Below, in pieces: positions 46,755 to 58,582 of a DNA stretch of 64,000 bases. The position numbers and the translations under genes were made by a program. The notes beneath the pieces were generated by a model. That model ran no database searches. It saw only the letters and a list, made by a program, of their open reading frames with translations, and was not told the origin of the DNA. Within the stretch, counting starts at the first letter, position 1, and the number at the start of each line of letters is the position of its first letter. The stretch spans positions 18,540,501 through 18,604,500 of the forward strand of contig OY987269.1 of assembly GCA_963920665.1 (NCBI GenBank), given 5' to 3'. The stretch comes from Straminergon stramineum (Eukaryota > Streptophyta > Bryopsida > Hypnales > Calliergonaceae).

Positions 46755-48835
46755 TATATGTATACAAGTACAAATACAAGTCTGGGCATGATTACAAATT
46801 TCACCATTTGTTGACATGAGGATTCTAGTATATAAGAAATTAAAATAAGAAATTCCAACATATGATGAATCCTAAATAATTCCCATTCAAATTTTTGGAA
46901 TTGGAAATATTTTTGGGAAAATTGAGCACCAGACAAAATTTGACCCCCACCCCCTACGTTTGACTATATTTTAAAAATCAACTTTGGCTGGTGTATCGAG
47001 CAGTTGTGTGACTATGGGATTGTGTGCTCAAATAACTTACACCACACTTGAGTGACGATTTGACTGTATGCTCAAATACACCACCCCTTCTACCTTAGAA
47101 AATTGAAAATAACTCCTTGCCATAACGTAAAGGTCCTCTAGATTTTGTGGAAGACCGAAGAGGCTTTCAACGCTTCAACACATCTCATATGTGTACAACT
47201 GTACTGCACAGTTACCAGGTATCACTGGTAGTACACAATTGTAGTACATGTCCACTTTTCAAGATAAGATATGCAATAACAAGGGGATTATCTACATTCT
47301 CAAAACTGCACCGAAACCAAAAAAACTAAAGAACAATCTGCACCAGAATATTACTTTTGGGGACATCAAATAGTACAGAATGTAGGTTTTGTTGCTTTTA
47401 GCCTTTTGGGTTAACTTACCTTAGTACTGGTACATGAGCTCTTTCGAAGATGTCTGATGTCTTGGAGATTGGCTGTCCACATGTTACAGTTCCAACTTCC
47501 GAGTGATTGATACTTAACAGCTTATAAATAGGAAGATGCGGGCATTCACATGATACTGGTGATAGGATCTGGTCCTGGCTGTTTTAGTATTCTTAGCTCT
47601 TCCGTGGCCTGTTTCAGGATCAATTTCCTTCAACAAGTACTACAATTAAGACATATCACGTGTCTAATTAGAATGCAATATAAACGATAATTTACGACTT
47701 CCTAATAAAGTGAAAGCTCTATTCTAAGCATTCCAAGTTCAATCAGTCCGTAAAAGATTTCTGCAGCATGAAGCTCTCAAAAACCAATTCAAACTCTGCT
47801 CTTAGATCAATGCTTTTGGGAGATGAGAGAAAATGAACTCATTCATGTTGAGAGGGTAATATATATACCAGGGCAAAGAAATGGATTTCACATTGACTGT
47901 ACATAACCTATGTAAGCATGAGACTTGCACTCTGCCCCTGCCAAACAAGAGCCAAGCGTGCAAGGCACAGACAGCCGCACATATTTCACCTCATCTAAGC
48001 AACGTACCACCTCTCAAAACTGTGCTCAATACAACACTGGCCATCTCAATCGTATACACTCTGCAGTAAACTGATTCTAGCTGCTTGCATTGGTCCACTG
48101 ATAGCACTCTTACACTACAAGATGCAGTAAATATCTCAGCATCTCACTGTTGACTAGAACCTCCACAAGAAACGCGAAGCCCTTGACATCATACGGTTCG
48201 TGAAAAACTCAAGCCAAGTCACATTTGTGCTTGCGACTGAGAAGCTGTGCATTTCAGTCCTTTTAAACTGCAGATCAAATCTTCACATTAGTATAAACAA
48301 TTGTAAGACTTTAAAACGAGCATAGAGCACAAAAGTTCCAAGCAGCCACATGACATCCCAAGATTCCAGATGCTTTTTAAATCTAGAGCTGACTACCATG
48401 GAGATTTGTTACTTGATGGTTCAAGTAACTGGTTACAAATCATGAAAATAAAAGAGCTTCTACTAAAATCAAATTGTTTCAAGAAGATTAGAAGTTGTAC
48501 ATACAATCTTCACTCTAATTCATGGGAACGTCTCTCTGTGGTTACTACAGAGGCATCCAAATAGGCAGGCCTCCATATGATTATTGAAATCTCGTGAATA
48601 ATGGAGAAGGTTCAGTTTACGATGTTTGAAAGTTCCTGAACATGTTCTTTTAGTAACAAACATTATTATTTACAAATTTGTAACGTTCCCCAAAAGACAA
48701 ATAAATCTTAGTGACAGTCATCTCAAGTTCTAAAAAGCCTCTGCAATATCAGGGCTAAAGTACGTTTCAATTCACTGAAAACCTTGTACAATCATTGCGA
48801 TTATGTATAGGCCAACCTGGATGAATCTGCTCTCG
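46755..48835. other. 3' flank of the TROL-like gene
   Basis: No gene is supported. The segment 48,121-48,332 and the block near 48,713-48,757 recur at 21,986-22,152 and 22,497-22,545 (array right shoulder). The plus-strand open frames 47881-48069 and 48370-48564 have no recognisable features. Confidence 0.5.
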
Positions 48836-51817
48836 TCACTGGTTGGAACCAACTGGCTGGCTTGAGGTCTTGTCAGACTCAAAGAAAGGAGTGACTTCCG
48901 CAACAGAGGTAGCAGTTGTAGTACTCGGTTCTGAAGCTGGCTCTGCAACTGGTGATTCTTCTTCACCTGCAGGAGTTGCAAATCCGTTTGTAGTTTCCTC
49001 GGCGGTTGACTGAAGGTCGGATGCAGCTTCCTTCACATTAGCCTGGAGTTCCTGCGCACTCGAATTTAGATCTGATTTGACTTCCTCGGCATCCGGAATT
49101 TCCACTCCAGCCTTCGCAGCTTCCTCTTCAAGTTCGTTTGTGGTATCCTTGACGGCAGACTCAAATTCGGATGCGGCTTCCTTGACATTTGCCTGGAGTT
49201 CCTGTGCACCTGACTTTAGATCTGATATGACTGGCCCTACATCCGGGATTTCGATTCCAACCTTCTCAGCTTCCTCTCCAAGCTTCTCCTTCCCTTTCTC
49301 TCCTATCGCTTCTGGTGTGACAGAGTCCACTCCAAGTTCCTTCTCTAACACTGTGGCTCCAGATGCGACAGCTGCTTTGAACTCCCCTTCGTTGGGGAGC
49401 AGAGCTCTTCCGACGTCCTGCACATATTGTAAAGCAGACGAAACAAATTTCGGAAATCGGCGGTTCTGAACTCGAAACAGAGCGACTCCACTACCATATA
49501 AATTAAATTGGAAAAATTTCGAGAGATTCTCTTTTCCAGACGCCTGCCTGCAACCTCGGATACAAACCAGAGCTCTGTGCGATTGAATTTTGTCACAATT
49601 TGTCACCCCGAAACATGACAAGTTACTTGATATGACCATGAAATCATCATACTTTGAGACCGTCGTAAGCAAATCCACGGACAAAGATATATTAATATCA
49701 CTTCAAGACCAGTTGGGGCAAGGAGAGGAAATGAAATGTGAAGCTACCTTGATCTCGTCCACAAACTCCTTTGGCGCAATTTTCGTATCCAAAAACGTTT
49801 TAAGCTGTTCGATGGTTTTCTTCCTATCCTGCAGACCAATCCCATACACATTAGAAAAAAAGAAAAAAAAGAAAATTAGAGAAGAATCCAAATCCCTACA
49901 TTGATGAGAAATACACTATGAGCTCCCACTCAGGCTCATGTCAAATCAGCAAACAAAAACAAAAAAAACTTACCTCAACAAACAGAAACTTCTTCAAAAA
50001 TAGTTGCGCCAGTGCAACAGTTCCCAATAGCTGGAGAGTTGTCTCAGCCTGCTCGGGTCATCACAAAGTCACAGTTAGTGCAAATGCCTGCTTATGCAAT
50101 AACATGGTCATGAGAAAGCTTCAAAGCGAGTCGTTCAGAGATTGAGAAAATTGAAGGATTCAGCAGGCTGAGAGACAAGACCTCGGAAAAAACGACGAGA
50201 CCAACACCAGCTGCTGCTGCTACACCAACCGTCGTCGGCAACAAATTACCCCCGTCCTGCAATAACAATGATTTCAGACGGGTGTCACAATAATTCTTTC
50301 CAACAACTTTCTCAGACACCTATTTTACGGGTATGAAATCAAGCAAGATCAATATCCTTCAATACATAACAGTCTAGAGAAGTCCGGACCACACACCCTT
50401 CTCCACTGTTCACTCAAATTGACAAAAGAAAATCCAATCATTATAGAGACCTAATAAATGAAGCTAAGAACATTTGAAACAGTTGAGAATATGGCTTCGC
50501 AAGGACTGTCATAAGATCAAGAGAAGAACTCAACAAAAAAAATCGATGTCTAGTTCCAAGGGTGTTGAGGCCAATATCCTCGACTACTGCCTGGTTAGCA
50601 AAATGCACAACAATTTTATTGCCAATCAAATCTCCTGACCTGGCTGTCTCCGAGAAGGTTCTTCAGACCGTCAACGTTGATGGAGAACGACTTGGAAGGC
50701 AACGCCCAGGGCAGCTCCTTGTCCTGCATCATAACAATCTCAAATTCAGCCAATGCCTTCACCACAACATCCCCCCAAAGAGAGAGAACAGAGTTATATC
50801 TTTAAATTCCACACTATTTCAGATTCATCATTGAACCACCAAAAACTGTTTGCCAACACCTATTCACGACATTTGCACCGCTACCCCTACATTTTCAATT
50901 CCAGCAACCCCACTTTGAGCGAGTCTAATGCAACGAGAAAAAACGCAAATCAAAGTGGTTATCCGAATCAGCGTGTCTCTAACCTTCCATCCATTCGGCC
51001 CTTCAGCCCCTCCTTTAATAGCAAACGCCCCCTTGAATCCACTATTAGCTAGGAGCTTCGCCACACCCGCTGCACTCCCGTCAAATCTGCGCGCCATCAA
51101 AGAATCATTTCAACCCCAAACCCTAAAAACACGAGCGGACAATGCAGCAATGCCAATCCCTCGACGCAACAATTCTCCCAAATGAATTCCAAAAATTTCT
51201 CACCTGTCCAAAATGTAGAGCGTGGTATTCTCCGGATCTTTGAACTTCGCGAACACTTTGTCCACAAACCCGTCGTCCTCCGCCGCATACGCCACCGTCA
51301 CGTTTCTCTTCCTAATCGACTTGAGATTGGGACTACCCTCCGCCTTGATATCCACTGGCGACCGAATGTCCAGCAGCTGCGCATTCAGTTCGGGGTTGGA
51401 GAGCTTCTCAAAAGCCTCCACGCCCGAGACAGACCCAAACGAGGCCGGACTCGCAAATGCTCTTGAAGCCACCAACGGCACCGCAACAGCCAACAACCCC
51501 ACCGCGAGCGCCACCGGATTGGCAGCCACGAAGTCACCAGCGCCGTCGAAATCCACCGCAGGAAACTCAATGGAAGGCAACGTCACGTCGGGAAACGCCG
51601 AGGAAGCGCTCTCGGAAGCGCGGTTGACGATATCATCGTAATTCACAGCAGCAAACGCAGCGGGTGCCGAAGCGAGAAGCGACCCAACGAAAGCAGTTGC
51701 GGGACGAAGAAACGGAAGCGACGGGAGACGGAATGGTGATGCATTAGAGTTCAATGGACACTCCTTCGGCAGCGACGCCAAAGGAGTGGGAACTCCTGTG
51801 TGGGAGCGAACCGCCAT
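48836..51817 (-). CDS. TROL: Thylakoid rhodanese-like protein (TROL-like, rhodanese-like protein 4 family)
   Basis: Seven exons, right to left: 51817-51204, 51086-50984, 50723-50640, 50256-50182, 50048-49974, 49828-49748 and 49417-48836. They join in frame to 537 residues. The ATG at 51817 has strong context (gccATGG); an upstream in-frame ATG at 52093 would add 92 residues. The N-terminus is a Ser/Pro-rich transit peptide followed by a hydrophobic stretch ending APAAFA (residues ~39-57). Then come a transmembrane segment (~100-119), a rhodanese-like domain (~135-260) with AQLLDIRS and LYILDRFDG where the catalytic Cys is absent, GAEGPNGW, a second membrane segment (TTVGVAAAAGVGLVVF), and FLDTKIAPKEFVDEI. 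Known family role: TROL anchors ferredoxin-NADP reductase at the thylakoid. The C-terminal FNR-binding ITEP motif (Pro/Ser/Tyr-rich) of flowering-plant TROL is not seen. Instead there is a Glu/Ala-rich tail with a 50-residue tandem duplication. Confidence 0.9.
49005..49304 (-). repeat. 150-bp in-frame tandem duplication in the last TROL-like exon
   Basis: Two copies, offset by exactly 150 bases (for example gcttccttcacattagcctg at 49,025 and gcttccttgacatttgcctg at 49,175), encode two 50-residue amphipathic Glu/Ala/Lys-rich units. Each contains AQELQANVKEAAS and a preceding GIEIPD or GVEIPD. The frame is preserved and both copies remain acidic. Confidence 0.92.
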
Positions 51818-52554
51818 GGCGAGAACCTCGGAGCTAACAATTGAATCAAACGAATGCCTGTGCGAAAGGGTACGGTACAACCTGCAAGAGCGAATTTGAC
51901 TGAGACTGAAGCCTGAGTGGCCAGCGACGGAGAATGTGAGAGCAGCTGGTTGGCTAATTTGCGAGCGAGAAGGCTTCTGACCACCACCGAATCCTAAAGA
52001 AACGTACTTTGACGGTAAGATTGGTGTTGTGTGATGGGATCGATTTTGTGCCGGACGGGCGGTGAATCCCAGCCAGCAAGGAGAACCAGGCATGCTTTAT
52101 CCGCTTCCGCCCGTTCTCGCTGTTGCAAGGGTCCCCCACGTGGCGCCCGTCTTTACCCTCCATGCCACTGCCTGCCACTTTTCTTTCTCACTTTCTTTCC
52201 TCGGGCGACCCGCGTCGCGCGGCATGATTGCGGATTTGCGGGGTCTGTGAGAACATGCATGCTCGAATTTGGGGGACGACCAATTGGGGATATAATTAAA
52301 CAGAGCTTTGACAGGTCGCCTTCGACATCAAACTGGGGAAGTCTGTCTGATGAGAGCATGGAAGCGCAGGAGCAATTCGAATGTTGGGAACTGGATGCTT
52401 CATCGCCAAATTCGAATCACGCACTCAATGGCACCCAGATGATTTGCACTGCTTTCAAATTCCACGAAGACACCAGGGGCGCTTTGATCGTAGCGTTTGA
52501 AGGGGACGGTGCGCTTGCAATGGTTATTGGATTTCATCCTATGCTCACGAATTT

Positions 52555-52920
52555 AACCCATAAACTACTCAGTGGAATTCTCCTTAGTGAATTTTTTGTC
52601 CGATGAATGACAAGGAATTCTCTTCCCTAGGACACAATTGCAACTATCATCCTCAGAAATTAGGGGTGGAAAGGGGAGATGTTCTACAGCAGTATTTGTA
52701 TGTTCACACTTGGTGTTAAAGAGTGTTGTTACTGAAGGTCTTAGGAATGAACTTAGACCTACTTTTGGACTAGATTCATGTTGCAAACAACTCTCCTAAC
52801 ACCTCCCCTAACACCAAGTGACTCCCAATTAGTATTTTTGGTTTCTTAAAGTGGATGATGTCACATAGTTCCCAAAAGCATGATGTCCACAGTCACCAAT
52901 CTGACGTTTAAGGGTTAATC
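52555..52920 (+). repeat. Dispersed ~200-bp repeat family, copy 3, interrupted by an insertion
   Basis: The left part reads cgatgaatgacaaggaattc and ggtggaaaggggagatgttc. The right part reads gatgatgtcacatagttccc and tccacagtcaccaatct. It is collinear with the copy at 61,690-61,905, except for ~115 extra bases in the middle bounded by inverted repeats. Confidence 0.85.
52707..52820. mobile_element. 114-bp miniature inverted-repeat insertion
   Basis: Bounded by a perfect 12-bp inverted repeat, cacttggtgtta at 52,707-52,718 and taacaccaagtg at 52,809-52,820, with weaker pairing inward. It is absent from the other four copies of the host repeat, so it inserted after that repeat spread. The target-site duplication is unclear. 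Confidence 0.6.
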
Positions 52921-54154
52921 TAGTAGAGCCCACTTGTACAATTCTAGATATGGGAAAGTGCCAAGATCATGGTGATCATTGGATGAAACTCTATATTTCT
53001 CCATTCATCTATCTTTGGGGGATTAACCCTTGAAAGACTAAGGAACCCACTTTGGGTTTTTTGAGAACTTGGATGGCCTCTATTGACATCATAATTCAGA
53101 AACTTTGCATGAGATTTGTAGGATGGATGCTAATTATCCTAATCTACACATGAAGCTTTGTTTTGCATAATTCCCATAAATATTGCAAAAATTATAAGGT
53201 TATTTCAATTTCAATGTTATCCTGTAAAATTCCATGATTGTCCCCCTCACGAGACAAAATGGATTTGGGGCAAACTCCTACAATCTCAATATTTGTCATG
53301 ATATTCTAAAACTTTTTGTGAAGATTCAAAAACAAATAATCTTTCTAGGAATATAATTTTTATTTGAATCAATGCCCAAGAGCAAAATTTATGACACACA
53401 AAGTCTAAATTTTCGTTTGGTTGGCAAAATCCCCCTGCAAAAACCTAAAATCAAAAGTTTTTTAAATTTGTTTCTCATAGATTGTATCTTTACCTACATG
53501 GGGAGCTTGGATTCATTCCACTGGGATTTTTTATATGAAAGTTATGGACAATCTTATTTTTCAAGTAATTAGAGCATCTTCTGTCTTCAAAAAATAACTT
53601 GTAGGATTCATTTTTGAACTCAATTTTCACAATTTTTCCCAAAGAAAACTCACAAAGTTAACATCTCTTGCTGGAACAATCTCACCATTGAGATTAGTGT
53701 ATTTCAAACTTTCAAAACTGCTTACTTAATAAATGTCTCATTAATTGGTACTAGAAGTGTCCATGTGGTATCGGTAGTACTTGTGGATGTTCCCTAACTG
53801 TACTGCGCATAATTTGTGACTATAAGATGGTTCTGTAATGCAAGATTAAGCTTGACAAAGTGAATGCTTCGAAACAGGCGGAGGCTTGTGGAATTGTGAC
53901 GCACTCGTCGAAAATGCTAAGTGTGACCAGGAACGAATTGTGCGAAAAGATTGAGAGAGTGGACACTTGCGGTCCATGCCATCCAAGCAAATGCAGGCTT
54001 GCTTGGCCATTTGACGTTTTATTATTTGTTGTAGTAGCCATACACCTCTATGATCCTGGTCAATGATATATCAAACTTGAATAGATATCTTGGTATATAT
54101 CTTAGTTTGATGCTACCATGTTACTGTTACTAACTTGCCATCGCCAAATTTTAC

Positions 54155-54346
54155 TTAGAAACCACAGGATTTGGTGGAGACGCCGTTGACAACGACGTAA
54201 CAGCCAGAGACATTCGGCAGGCACGCCTGCATGGCCAAGCAGGTGCATCCTCCAACTCCTCCAATTTCACACTCGACTTGTGTGTCGGAAGGGCAGTTCA
54301 CCCTCATCCCTGGCCAACAAGCTGCAGTCAAAGGGGATCGCAACAT
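54155..54346 (-). CDS. Possible exon of a small cysteine-rich protein
   Basis: A 63-codon frame carries eight Cys in a spaced pattern (C-x7-C-x7-C-x7-C-x-C-x5-C-x6-C-x11-C) and ends CGF-stop. That density is unusual for chance sequence and local GC is higher than around it. No signal peptide is encoded, so an upstream exon would be needed; I could not identify one with a confident splice junction. The opposite strand is also open here, which lowers confidence. Family unknown. Confidence 0.3.
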   Translation of the reverse strand: MLRSPLTAACWPGMRVNCPSDTQVECEIGGVGGCTCLAMQACLPNVSGCYVVVNGVSTKSCGF

Positions 54347-54831
54347 GCTTCAGAAACGGCGGGCGCAGAATTGAGGTAACTACAATCACAGACTCTCCGA
54401 TATTGCGGTTCATAGAGTGCTCGAAGATATACTAGTCACCTAACCCAAAAATCAAATGATGTTGCTTTGTAGTCTTGTCATGTTAACCTCTAATAGTCCA
54501 ACACTCTTGGTTTTGAAATGATCAATTTGATTGATCACACTGTGAAGAATGTAATTCAGATCGAACCAATCCTTATATCACTGAAAGACATGATTGCAAA
54601 TGTTGGTCAATGAAAGTATAAAATTAGACAATTGAAAGTCCCCGCCATATGACGCACACAAAACTGCAAAACCAACGTAAAGTCCGTTTGGGACTTTCTT
54701 TTGAAATAGCGAGACTTTGAGAATCTTGCAAACACAATACTTTTGGATGGCAATGTGAGGGTAAATAATAGATTATGCTAATTAAAGGGTAATGTGGACT
54801 AACTTTGGAGGAGTTTACGCCCTGCGTATCC

Positions 54832-56621
54832 ATGAGCCGTCTCTTCCTGGAGAAGTCCATGACTCTCGGTCACTTCTGTGAATATCACCATCTAGAAGGT
54901 AAGATTTTAGTAATTTAAGACGATTTCGAAGCATATCTAGCATCTTTAATTCGCTTGTCGGAGCCCAGAGTGCTGAATTTCACAACCTTGCAACACGGCA
55001 GCAATTTATGATTGGATATTTACAAATACTTCTACGAACAGGAGGATTGCTTACGCATGAGTAGAAAACAGGAGCATCATGACCATTGCTGCGAGCATCC
55101 AGTTCGGAGCCATGACGTCAAAAACTAGGGTTCTTCAATTTCTTGGACGTGCTGAACAGGACAACTACGGGAACCAAGCACGATTGTGTCTCAATCCTGG
55201 CCTCTAGTGATTTAGAAAATATATTTTGTCGACTTTTATGCCATGCATATGTGGCTGACTGTCCGGAATATCTGCAATCTTTGCAACTGCCATTGGTACA
55301 TGGGGGTATTACTAACGTGAGGGAAGGCAACCAACCCTGCTCAGCCGAATGTCTTCATGTCCTGAAGGAAATTGAAAATATGTTCTCATTGGAGTACTTG
55401 GGAGTACAATAAGTATATCTCCTTTGTACCTTGTCAATAAAGTATGATCTACCTACGTATCTACCTGTGCGTTGGTTGCATTTCCAGGAACAATGTGATG
55501 CTTCTGTGAGAGTTGTCAAGCAGATCAGTTACCGCCCCGTAAGTTTCTCTTCTAAGTTATGTACTCTCATGCGTGGTGAATAAACTTTTAAATACTGATT
55601 GAATACCATTGGCATGTACGCGAGAACCATATACCATATCAGTGGTAGGCAATTACTGATCACTTGATTCTTTCAATGTCCCGTGAACTCATTTAATTTT
55701 CAGAGTCTTTACCGGAATTTTTTCATGCATCTGTTGAGTGAGCTTGTAATCTCTTGATGCTGAGAGAAGAACAGTGATGATTGTAAACTTGGTTTTAGGT
55801 TAGAATAGAATGTTTAAAAAAAATTTGGACATTATAAAGAGAATCATTTACATGATTCACGGAGAGGTCTCTCCATGGTGATCATACGGAGGTCTCTTCA
55901 CGATACATGGGGACACTTCTCAGTGATCATACGGAGGTCTCTTCACGATACATGGGGACACTTCTCAGTGATCATACGGAGGTCTCTTCACGATACATGG
56001 GGACACCTCTCAGTGATCATACGGAGAGGAGTTCATGAGTTACGGACACCTCACGGTCTGTATGATCACTGTGGCAGTAGGGAGACGTCCTCGTGAACCA
56101 TGAAGAAAATTCTCATTATGATGACCAAGAGTTCTAGAGACAATCTAATATTATCAAATTAAGCCTTTTTTGAACCAGATAGCAGCTAATTACAGTTCTC
56201 GTTCTACCTAGATCGATGCAGAAGATGCTGTCAGTCACTGATAACATTACACGTGAAGATGTGGTATATAATTTGTGCACTTTGCTACTGAAGAGTAAAT
56301 CATCTTCTCAATTTTTTCCAGGCGAAGATGTCGACAGTTCTGACAGCCTCTGTAGATCATATACTTGAGGTTCAGTGTTCCTTTATGCGAGCTTTAGCAA
56401 TTTCTCGTTAGATTACCATCCAGAGATGTTCCTTGGTCAATGTCTGAGGATAGTCGTTGAAATTATGCAACTGTAAAGTTTTCTTTTGACAGCCGAGGGC
56501 ACTCTCCCTAAGTTCGGTTTCTACAGCTCCACAAATCTTTGAGCAGCACTTAGAATGGATTGGACGAACAAAATTCCCGATCATGCAGTCGCTTCGGACA
56601 ATCTTGTTCAGAATCTTCTAA
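54832..56621 (+). CDS. Candidate small multi-exon Cys-containing protein, unknown
   Basis: Proposed exons 54832-54898, 55129-55403, 55488-55538, 56322-56369 and 56493-56621 join in frame (phases 1, 0, 0, 0) to about 188 residues ending in a TAA. Several junctions look genuine (AAG|gtaaga, cag|GAACAATG, CCC|gtaagt, ttttccag|GCG, gacag|CCG). The first intron's acceptor phase matches the first exon. The third donor (GGA|gtacaa) is weak. The largest exon has a Cys pattern with CRLLCHAYVADCP and CSAECLHVLKEIE, followed by EQCDASV. I do not recognise the family, and the true start may lie further upstream. A 45-bp tandem repeat and a dispersed repeat lie in the fourth exon-to-exon gap (55,539-56,321). 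Confidence 0.38.
55810..56165 (+). repeat. Dispersed repeat with internal 45-bp tandem units, copy 1
   Basis: From 55,873 to about 56,030 the unit gtgatcatacggaggtctct followed by tcacgatacatggggacac repeats three full times plus partials at an exact 45-base period. The flanks match 59,040-59,265 (in an ARF intron). Shared blocks are attcatg/attcacg, ggtc-gtat-tgatca and atgaagaaaattctcattatg versus atggagaagattctcgttgtg. Confidence 0.8.
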
Positions 56622-58582
56622 GTTAGATTTCAACTTACACCAGAACTGAAGCTCGCAACAATCTCAAGATTATGAAGAGAAGTTTCACTCCATCCTAACT
56701 TCACACTTACACTGGCTTCATTAATTTGAACCTTGACTCTGGGTCGTCAGATTTTCTCATTTTGGGCTTTGCGTTTTAGTCGTGAAGGAAACCTTCTCAT
56801 AACTTTAATTATTGCGTACCTTGGAATTGGCATTGGAATCCACATGCAAATTTAGCTCACTTTGAACTGTCTGTCTTCACCTGTCTATTAGCGTATCTAT
56901 CTTTACTTGTACTCTAAATGAATTTTATTTGGTGCCATACCACTACTACTAAAGAATGGTATGCTGAATGGGAGCTCTATGACACTCTGAAATTAGCTAC
57001 GCTACCTTGAATCTTGGACATACATCATCTTCGTTCTCCTATTTTTTATTTTTGAAAAGGTAAAATGAGGGATACAGGAAAAGAATGTGACATAAGTATT
57101 TATGCATATGGTAAAATATGAAGTTGGACTACAAAGGCTAGCCATTTCATTCACTTGTACAAAAGTGAAGTGTTTCAATTTTCCTTCATACTTCTCCTTC
57201 CAATGCCACATTCTTTTTGAATTACTTAAAAATCTAGTTGATAATAGATGCATTTAAAAAATCATGGTGTATTTTGGTTTATAACCACTCCTCATATACC
57301 AATTCTTTTTCTAGATGCTTTGGAATTGTCTTTCAACTTGGTGCTTGTGGGAAATGATAACTCATAATAATTTCATTCAATCTAGTTACCTCCTCCAAAT
57401 TAGAATGTTAGTTCTACCCTCACAACTTTGAGATCAAAACAATAAGCCAAACTACTTTTGGCACCTCAATGCTAAAAATGTATTTGGGCTTGCATTTTTA
57501 GCCATTGTTTACTCTTTGTCCAAAGTCAAACATGTAGATAATGACCTCAATCCATGTTGGTGGTGCAAAAGTCCAGTCAGGTTATAAAACAAAAGCACAT
57601 TATCAAACACACCACGACATTTCAAATACCTCAAATTCCATAGAGAAATGTGTTGATTCTGATTGGGGTTAAGATGAATATAACAATGATAGGAAGTTCA
57701 AAGTTTAGGTAGCGCATGCTTTCTTTTCTAATCTGCCCAATCACTACGCCAATGTACACTCTCAATACAAACGTGAGCTGAGATCAAGAAGAAAGAACAA
57801 GCTACTTGGAATCCATCTGCGATATTTAGACTTCAAAAATGTCACGTCCACCAATACTGAACACAGCCTGAACATAGAAAAGTGTATTCTTCCAAAAAGA
57901 AATCAAACACAACACAAACCAATGGAAACGCAATTGCCGCATTGATTTCTTCAAGGTTCTCCAATTTTATTAGCACTATTCTCAGATTAAACCCCAAACT
58001 TATAACTCCCGGGAGATTTCAAGGTTTACACCGTCAGTTAATTCCCAAGCAACCTCCCAACATCTGTTGCTTCAAAACATTGCCTCAACTCTTGAACTCA
58101 GCCTCTGCAATCACTGCTCTCCATGCCCTCACCGTCGGTGAGATCACCTTGAAAACCATTTCATCCAAATAGGTGTGTAGACTACGAACCTCACCTCAAA
58201 AAAACAGAATGTCAGGTTCCATGCCAGTTTCAAGGCACCTGGGTCACTCCCTCATCAGCTAGTCACAAGAGGGTTAAATCCCATCATTCTTCTCCTCGTG
58301 AGCCCTTTAATCAAGAAATATAGAAATCTGACGTTATGCCCCTAAACCGCTGCTCGCCAGACATGTAGTCCATAAAAAAAAGTCCCAGGTTGTTAAGGAC
58401 ATGGTTGTACCCACCAGCTGGTTGAGAATTGGAGTAGAATGCCTACCTTTTATGTACAGCAACTCCATGGTTCTTCACATGGGCAATTCCATGGCACTCA
58501 GACTCAGGGAACAACCAGTCGGTGCACTGGGAAACTATGAAGTAGGTCTCACAAAGTATTAGACTAATAATGTTTCAAATCC
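56622..58582. other. Intergenic DNA between the Cys-containing candidate and ARF
   Basis: No gene supported. The right end (to ~58,582) is likely the 3' UTR of the minus-strand ARF gene. The plus-strand frame 57882-58172 lies in it and has no recognisable features. Confidence 0.5.

Larger units (their letters stand above)
51818..54831. other. Upstream and distal flank of the TROL-like gene
   Basis: The promoter and 5' UTR of TROL lie to about 52,250. Plus-strand frames there (52031-52606) have no domain and run in divergent orientation through the promoter, so I do not call them. A repeat copy with an inner insertion lies at 52,555-52,920. The segment 52,921-53,820 is AT-rich without a gene. 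Two short Cys-containing frames follow (see 54155-54346). Confidence 0.5.

Noticed and set aside
49077..49469. Plus-strand Ser/Ala-rich frame of 130 codons
   Set aside because: Antisense of the Glu/Ala-rich TROL-like tail; composition explained by complementing that exon.
52031..52606. Plus-strand 191-codon frame in the TROL-like promoter
   Set aside because: No domain, divergent from TROL and overlapping its 5' UTR; it ends in the dispersed repeat.
57882..58172. Plus-strand 96-codon frame
   Set aside because: Lies in the probable 3' UTR of ARF on the other strand; no recognisable features.
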